64,000 nucleotides of DNA from Duganella aquatilis (GTDB lineage: Bacteria; Pseudomonadota; Gammaproteobacteria; Burkholderiales; Burkholderiaceae_D). A model generated the notes under the pieces. The model saw nothing but the letters and a program-made list of their open reading frames with translations, did no database searches and was not told the origin of the DNA. Where the stretch lies: assembly GCF_009674565.1 (NCBI RefSeq), contig NZ_WKJL01000001.1, positions 372,001 to 436,000 on the forward strand, written 5' to 3'. This document shows, one piece after another, positions 59,900 through 64,000 of the stretch (its first letter is position 1; every line of letters starts with the position of its first letter). A program made the position numbers and the translations under genes.

Positions 59900-60733
59900 C
59901 TACATCGGCCCGCGCTGGCGGGAGTCCTCGATGATGCGTTTGGCCGTCAGCACCATCGGCCGGTCGATCAGGCGGCCATCGAGCGCGACGGCGCCGCCGC
60001 GCGCTGCTTCGGCGGCGGCCAGGATGCGGTTCGCCCATTTCAGTTCGGTTTCAGACGGCACAAAGGTGCGGTTGACGATCGGCACCTGATTCGGGTGGAT
60101 GCACAGCTTGCCGCCGAAGCCCAGGCGCTTGGTGTAGGCGGCGTCGTCCGCAATTTTCGCCAGGTCGTCAATTTCGGTGGTGACGCCATCCACCGGACTC
60201 AGTATCCCGGCGATCTTGGATGCCAGCACGACTTGTGAACGGAAGAACAGCAGCTCATCGCGGTCGCCATCAATTCCCATGTCGTGCTTGAAGTCGATGG
60301 CGCCGAACAGCAGGCGCTGCACGCGCGGCGCCCGCGCCAGGTCGTTGATGCGGGAAAATCCCAGCGCGGTCTCGACCAGCGGATAGACCGGCGCGCCAGC
60401 GGATGCGCTGGCGATATCATCGACGCGCTCGGCCTTCGGCAACACCAGGCCGGCGACGTCGGGGCGGCGGCACGCCCGCAAGTCCTCGCCAAAACATCCG
60501 GAGTGAACACAGTTAACCTTGACCAGTATCGGCACCGAACTTTCGCGCGCCTCCGCACTGTCGAGCCAGTTGGTCAGGCTGTTGCGGCCTTCTGACTTGT
60601 CCTGGGCGCCGACCGAGTCTTCCAGGTCGATGATGACGGCATTGGCGCCGGACTGTATGGCTTTGGAAAAACGCTCCGGCCGGTTGGCGGGAACAAACAG
60701 GTAGGAATGTACAAAGGGTGACGCTGTGGTCAT
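59900..60733 (-). CDS. HpcH/HpaI aldolase/CitE-like CoA-ester lyase
   Basis: 277-aa TIM-barrel lyase acting on malyl-, citramalyl- or citryl-type CoA esters. Motifs: SYLFVPANRPERFSKA, VIIDLEDSVG, VLPKAERVDDI, FGAIDFKHDMG and CIHPNQVPIVNRTF. It stands alone as a single CitE-like subunit without citrate lyase alpha/gamma genes, so citrate lyase itself is unlikely. The start overlaps the chemoreceptor stop by 4 bases. Confidence 0.88.
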   Translation of the reverse strand: MTTASPFVHSYLFVPANRPERFSKAIQSGANAVIIDLEDSVGAQDKSEGRNSLTNWLDSAEARESSVPILVKVNCVHSGCFGEDLRACRRPDVAGLVLPKAERVDDIASASAGAPVYPLVETALGFSRINDLARAPRVQRLLFGAIDFKHDMGIDGDRDELLFFRSQVVLASKIAGILSPVDGVTTEIDDLAKIADDAAYTKRLGFGGKLCIHPNQVPIVNRTFVPSETELKWANRILAAAEAARGGAVALDGRLIDRPMVLTAKRIIEDSRQRGPM

Positions 60734-62319
60734 GACACGCTCCTGAGGGTTAAGGCCTGAGTTATTCTACTCCGTTCGCCGAGACGGAAGACGCCAACAG
60801 CCTGTGACAGCGAATCGGCCTGCTCGCGCATGCTTTGCGCCGCTGCCGCGGCCTCCTCCACCAGTGCCGCATTCTGCTGCGTCACATCGTCCATCTGGAT
60901 AATCGCTTCGTTGATCTGGGCGATGCCATGGGTCTGCTCGGTGCTGGCGTGGCCGATATCGCCGAGGATGCTTGCCACGCGCTGCACGCTTTCCACCACC
61001 TCGTCCATCGTGCTGCCGGCTTGTGCGACCAGTTGCGCGCCGTTCGCCACCTGTTGCACGGAGTTGCCGATCAATTCCTTGATTTCCCTGGCTGCCGCAG
61101 CCGACCGCTGCGCCAGTTGCCGGACTTCCGAGGCGACCACTGCGAAGCCTCGGCCCTGCTCGCCGGCCCGCGCCGCTTCCACGGCGGCATTCAGCGCCAG
61201 GATATTGGTCTGGAACGCGATGCCGTCGATGACGCTGATGATATCGACGATCTTGCGCGACGAGGCGTCGATGCCGCCCATCGTCTCCACCACCTGGCCG
61301 ACCACCCTCTTCCCCTTGACGGCCACTTCGGCCGCGCTCTGCGCCAGCTGGATGCTTTGCTGGGCGTTGTGCGAGTTCTGCTGCACGGTGCTGGTCAGCT
61401 CCTCCATCGACGAGGCGGTCTCTTCCAGCGCGCTGGCCTGGCGCTCGGTGCGCGCCGACAGGTCGAGATTGCCGGTGGCGATTTGCACCGACGCCGTCAC
61501 CATGGTGTCGGTGCCGCTGCGCACCTGGCTGACGATCCTGGTCAGGCTGTCCGTCATCTCCTGCAGCGCCCGCATCAACTGCCCGGTTTCGTTGGCCGAC
61601 TTGACTTCGATGCGGGCCGACAGATCGCCCTCGGCCACACGGCGCGCCATGCCCACCGCCTCGGTCAGCGGCACGGTGATGCTGCGGCTGGCGCGCCAGG
61701 CGATCAACAGGGTCAGCATCACGGTCAGCGCGGCGATGCCCAGCATCACGTAACGTGCCTGGGCAAAGCTGGCGCGCGTCAGGCGCGCCTCGTCGTTCAT
61801 GCGTTCCAGCTGCAGGTTGGTCATTTGATTCAGCAGTTCGGCATAGTGTTTTTCGGACGCCGCAATATCCCCGGCCAGCAAGGTCCGCGCCTGCTCCGGC
61901 TGCTGCTCGGCCACCAGCTTGAGCAGCAGCCGCTGATTTTCCAGGTCGCGTCCACGCGCAGCCATGATGGATGTGAAAAGTTCGCGCGCCTGCGGCACGT
62001 TGATGACCTTGTCGAATTTATCGAGCAGATCCTTGTTGGCGGCCCGCAGCGCGTTCATCGCCGCCGTCTCGCGCTGCACCGCCTCCGGGCCGGCGACAAT
62101 CGCGGCATTGCGCATGTGCTTGTGGATGACGGCGACGTTGTATTTCACCGTCGTGGCCAGTTCGATCTTGTAGTAGCGGTCATCGAGCATATTCCGCATG
62201 CGTTGCTCCGCCATCTCCATGCGCTCCATGGCCACGGCCACGACCAGCAGCAACAGCACCACCACCAAGCCGAACGCCAGGCCGAGCCTGGCGCCAATTT
62301 TCAGGTTTGCGAAGTTCAT
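60730..62319 (-). CDS. Methyl-accepting chemotaxis protein
   Basis: 529-aa chemoreceptor: TM1 near residues 10-30, a four-helix-bundle sensor, TM2 near 190-210, HAMP (ITVPLTEAVGMARRVAEGDL) and signalling tip [21 protein letters not shown] second receptor of the same class as the one at 8347. Translationally coupled to the CitE-like lyase (ATGA), an odd pairing that suggests taxis toward the lyase substrate or a shared condition. Confidence 0.94.
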   Translation of the reverse strand: MNFANLKIGARLGLAFGLVVVLLLLVVAVAMERMEMAEQRMRNMLDDRYYKIELATTVKYNVAVIHKHMRNAAIVAGPEAVQRETAAMNALRAANKDLLDKFDKVINVPQARELFTSIMAARGRDLENQRLLLKLVAEQQPEQARTLLAGDIAASEKHYAELLNQMTNLQLERMNDEARLTRASFAQARYVMLGIAALTVMLTLLIAWRASRSITVPLTEAVGMARRVAEGDLSARIEVKSANETGQLMRALQEMTDSLTRIVSQVRSGTDTMVTASVQIATGNLDLSARTERQASALEETASSMEELTSTVQQNSHNAQQSIQLAQSAAEVAVKGKRVVGQVVETMGGIDASSRKIVDIISVIDGIAFQTNILALNAAVEAARAGEQGRGFAVVASEVRQLAQRSAAAAREIKELIGNSVQQVANGAQLVAQAGSTMDEVVESVQRVASILGDIGHASTEQTHGIAQINEAIIQMDDVTQQNAALVEEAAAAAQSMREQADSLSQAVGVFRLGERSRITQALTLRSVS

Positions 62320-62471
62320 GAGGTTCCCTTTGACGGCGTGGCGGAGGAGAACGAGGTGAAACTTGTGGAATGCCTTACAGAAAATATACTGGAGTTTCGG
62401 CTAAAAATCGACCAAGACTCATGCCTCTTGAAACTTTGCCATGACTGTTGTAGCAATTTCAGCCGGCAAGC

Positions 62472-62500
62472 TGCGCCGGCCGCGTTGCACGGCCGGCGCA
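62472..62500. terminator. 11-bp GC hairpin downstream of the formaldehyde dehydrogenase gene
   Basis: TGCGCCGGCCG (62472-62482) and CGGCCGGCGCA (62490-62500) pair perfectly around a 7-base loop, 10 bases after the - strand stop. No T-run follows, so termination strength is uncertain. Confidence 0.5.
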
Positions 62501-62509
62501 ATCCAGTCG

Positions 62510-63616
62510 CTAGTACAGCACTACCGAGCGGATCGATTCGCCGCTCTTCATCAGATCGAAACCTTCGTTGATGCGTTCCAGCGGCAGACGGTGGGTGATC
62601 AGGTCGTCGATATTCAGCTTGCCTTCCATGTACCAGTCGACGATCTTCGGCACGTCGGTACGGCCGCGCGCGCCGCCGAAGGCCGAGCCTTTCCACTCGC
62701 GGCCCGTCACCAGCTGGAACGGACGGGTGGAAATTTCCTGGCCCGCCGCCGCCACGCCGATGATGAACGACTGGCCCCAGCCTTTGTGCGTGCATTCCAG
62801 CGCCTGGCGCATCAGCGTGGTGTTGCCGACGCATTCAAAACTGTAGTCGGCGCCGCCGTCGGTCAGCTGGACGATCTGGTCGACCACGTTGTCCACCTGG
62901 TTCGGATTGATGAAGTGGGTCATGCCAAATTTGCGCGCCATCTCTTCGCGCGCCGGGTTGATGTCGACGCCGATGATCTTGTCCGCGCCCACCATTTTGG
63001 CCGCCTGGATCACGTTCAGGCCGATGCCGCCGAGGCCGAACACCACCACGTTGGCGCCAGCCTCCACCTTGGCCGAGAACAGCACCGCGCCGACGCCGGT
63101 GGTGACGCCGCAACCGATGTAGCAGACCTTGTCGAATGGCGCGTCCTCGCGGATCTTGGCCAGCGCAATCTCCGGCACCACGATGTAGTTCGAGAAGGTG
63201 GAAGTGCCCATGTAGTGGAACAGCGGCTTGCCGTCCAGCGAGAAGCGGCTGGTGGCGTCCGGCATCAGGCCGCGGCCCTGGGTCGAGCGGATCGCCTGGC
63301 ACAGGTTGGTCTTGCGCGACAGGCAGAATTTGCACTGGCGGCATTCCGGCGTGTACAGCGGAATGACGTGGTCGTCCTTCTTCAGCGTGGTGACGCCCGG
63401 TCCCACGTCCACCACCACGCCCGCGCCTTCGTGGCCCAGGATGGCCGGGAACAGGCCTTCCGGATCGGCGCCGGACAGGGTGTAGTAATCGGTGTGGCAG
63501 ATGCCGGTGGCTTTCAGCTCAACCAGCACTTCGCCGGCGCGCGGGCCTTGCAGGTCGACTTCTTCAATGGTCAGCGGCGCTCCGGCGCGCCATGCAACGG
63601 CTGCTTTGGTTTTCAT
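62510..63616 (-). CDS. frmA: S-(hydroxymethyl)glutathione dehydrogenase / class III alcohol dehydrogenase
   Basis: 368-aa zinc alcohol dehydrogenase that oxidises S-hydroxymethylglutathione in formaldehyde detoxification and can reduce S-nitrosoglutathione. Catalytic zinc ligands in GICHTDYYT and GHEGAG, structural zinc Cys in ECRQCKFCLSRKTNLC, NAD fold FGLGGIGLNVIQAAK and class III marker GGARGRTDVPKIVDWY. ATG at 63616 begins the conserved N-terminus. It is divergent from a GlxA-type regulator; no downstream esterase is seen. Confidence 0.95.
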   Translation of the reverse strand: MKTKAAVAWRAGAPLTIEEVDLQGPRAGEVLVELKATGICHTDYYTLSGADPEGLFPAILGHEGAGVVVDVGPGVTTLKKDDHVIPLYTPECRQCKFCLSRKTNLCQAIRSTQGRGLMPDATSRFSLDGKPLFHYMGTSTFSNYIVVPEIALAKIREDAPFDKVCYIGCGVTTGVGAVLFSAKVEAGANVVVFGLGGIGLNVIQAAKMVGADKIIGVDINPAREEMARKFGMTHFINPNQVDNVVDQIVQLTDGGADYSFECVGNTTLMRQALECTHKGWGQSFIIGVAAAGQEISTRPFQLVTGREWKGSAFGGARGRTDVPKIVDWYMEGKLNIDDLITHRLPLERINEGFDLMKSGESIRSVVLY

Positions 63617-63755
63617 GAATCTACTCTCATAGGGTTGGGAATCTGGCGGGAGGATTGTGCCGGCCGCCATGCCGCAAGAACAGGCAGGCGCATGAAAATG
63701 GCAGGAATTGGTGCAATAATGACCGGATTTTCCATGCTGCCTCCCGCAACAATTT

Positions 63756-64000
63756 ATGAATGACTCCTCAACGAAGCCGGCGATCACGGTTGCGATTACC
63801 GTGGATATCGTGGTCTATCCCGGCTTTAAGGCGATGGAAGCGATCGGCCCGATGTCGGTGTTTGAATACGCCAACCTGCATTTGCAGCGGCGCGGCAAGG
63901 GCCCTGGCTACGATGTCCGCATCGCCTCGTGCCAGTCCGGCCCGGTGCGCTCCGATACCCTAATGTCGCTCGACGCCACCAAAACGCTCAGTCCGCTGGC
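63756..64000 (+). CDS. GlxA-type AraC regulator with DJ-1/PfpI domain (partial)
   Basis: Starts ATG 63756 and runs off the window. The 81 residues seen (ITVAITVDIVVYPGFKAMEA, IGPMSVFEYANLHLQRRGKG) match the N-terminal DJ-1/PfpI domain of GlxA-like AraC regulators. The AraC helix-turn-helix would lie outside. Divergent from frmA with a 139-base gap, so it may regulate it. Confidence 0.75.
   Translation, partial: MNDSSTKPAITVAITVDIVVYPGFKAMEAIGPMSVFEYANLHLQRRGKGPGYDVRIASCQSGPVRSDTLMSLDATKTLSPL

Overview
The window is high-GC DNA from a betaproteobacterium, most likely Oxalobacteraceae (Duganella/Massilia type). This is inferred from the gene families (cyo plus SURF1 plus RegBA, PEP-CTERM, multiple chemoreceptors) and from codon style, not from a database match. 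A dif-like XerCD site at 41941-41966 suggests the window spans the replication terminus. No rRNA, tRNA or CRISPR array was seen.

Layout. 1-6416: cytochrome bo3 ubiquinol oxidase (end of cyoA, then cyoB-C-D), a SURF1 assembly factor, the redox two-component pair RegB/RegA and a 2'-5' RNA ligase family gene, in one tightly overlapping + strand run. 6397-13226: two outer-membrane-type proteins, a chemoreceptor, a GAF-GGDEF-EAL protein and a repeat lipoprotein. 13223-16894: iron module with a TonB-dependent receptor and a PepSY membrane protein, divergent around two Fur-like boxes. 16946-21819: phosphate acyltransferase, acetate kinase, FabI and an HMA-like small protein, facing a cyclic-nucleotide-domain/thioredoxin-reductase fusion. 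21874-33349: hydrolases, a large di-heme lipoprotein, RlhA, a GH3 glycosidase, an acyltransferase and a DeoR regulator. 33480-40636: a dihydrofolate-reductase-like protein, a LacI regulator with an apparent CTG start, and a glycosylasparagine salvage locus (ABC importer, GlcNAc-asparaginase, CutC, ROK kinase) with an 18-bp palindromic operator.

40764-50899 is the most unusual part. A tyrosine recombinase gene stops one base before the dif-like site, where an 8.6-kb filamentous prophage (inovirus) is integrated. On the - strand it carries, in transcription order, small genes, Rep, ssDNA-binding protein, tiny membrane proteins, major coat, terminator, adsorption protein, pVI-like, Zot-like pI, secretin and a ribbon-helix-helix protein; an ORF under a near-perfect LexA box and a Cys-rich small protein follow. 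A divergent repressor-like gene with three CTCAG..GAG operators lies at the right end. The repressor reading frame runs through the right att site into an internally deleted relic of a second, related phage. Comparing the two phage left ends shows that all base differences across a shared 60-bp block are silent in the - strand Cys-rich gene but mostly change the + strand repressor tail. That identifies which frame selection has preserved.

50940-57335 is accessory DNA: a PEP-CTERM protein, an unrecognised 349-aa protein with a C-terminal zinc-ribbon-like motif, a 128-bp MITE-like element, degraded transposase fragments, and a 1025-aa secreted RTX protein with a degenerate metzincin site. 57595-64000 returns to core genes: MarR regulator, Tat-type malate:quinone oxidoreductase, CitE-like lyase, chemoreceptor, glutathione-dependent formaldehyde dehydrogenase, and the start of a GlxA-type regulator.
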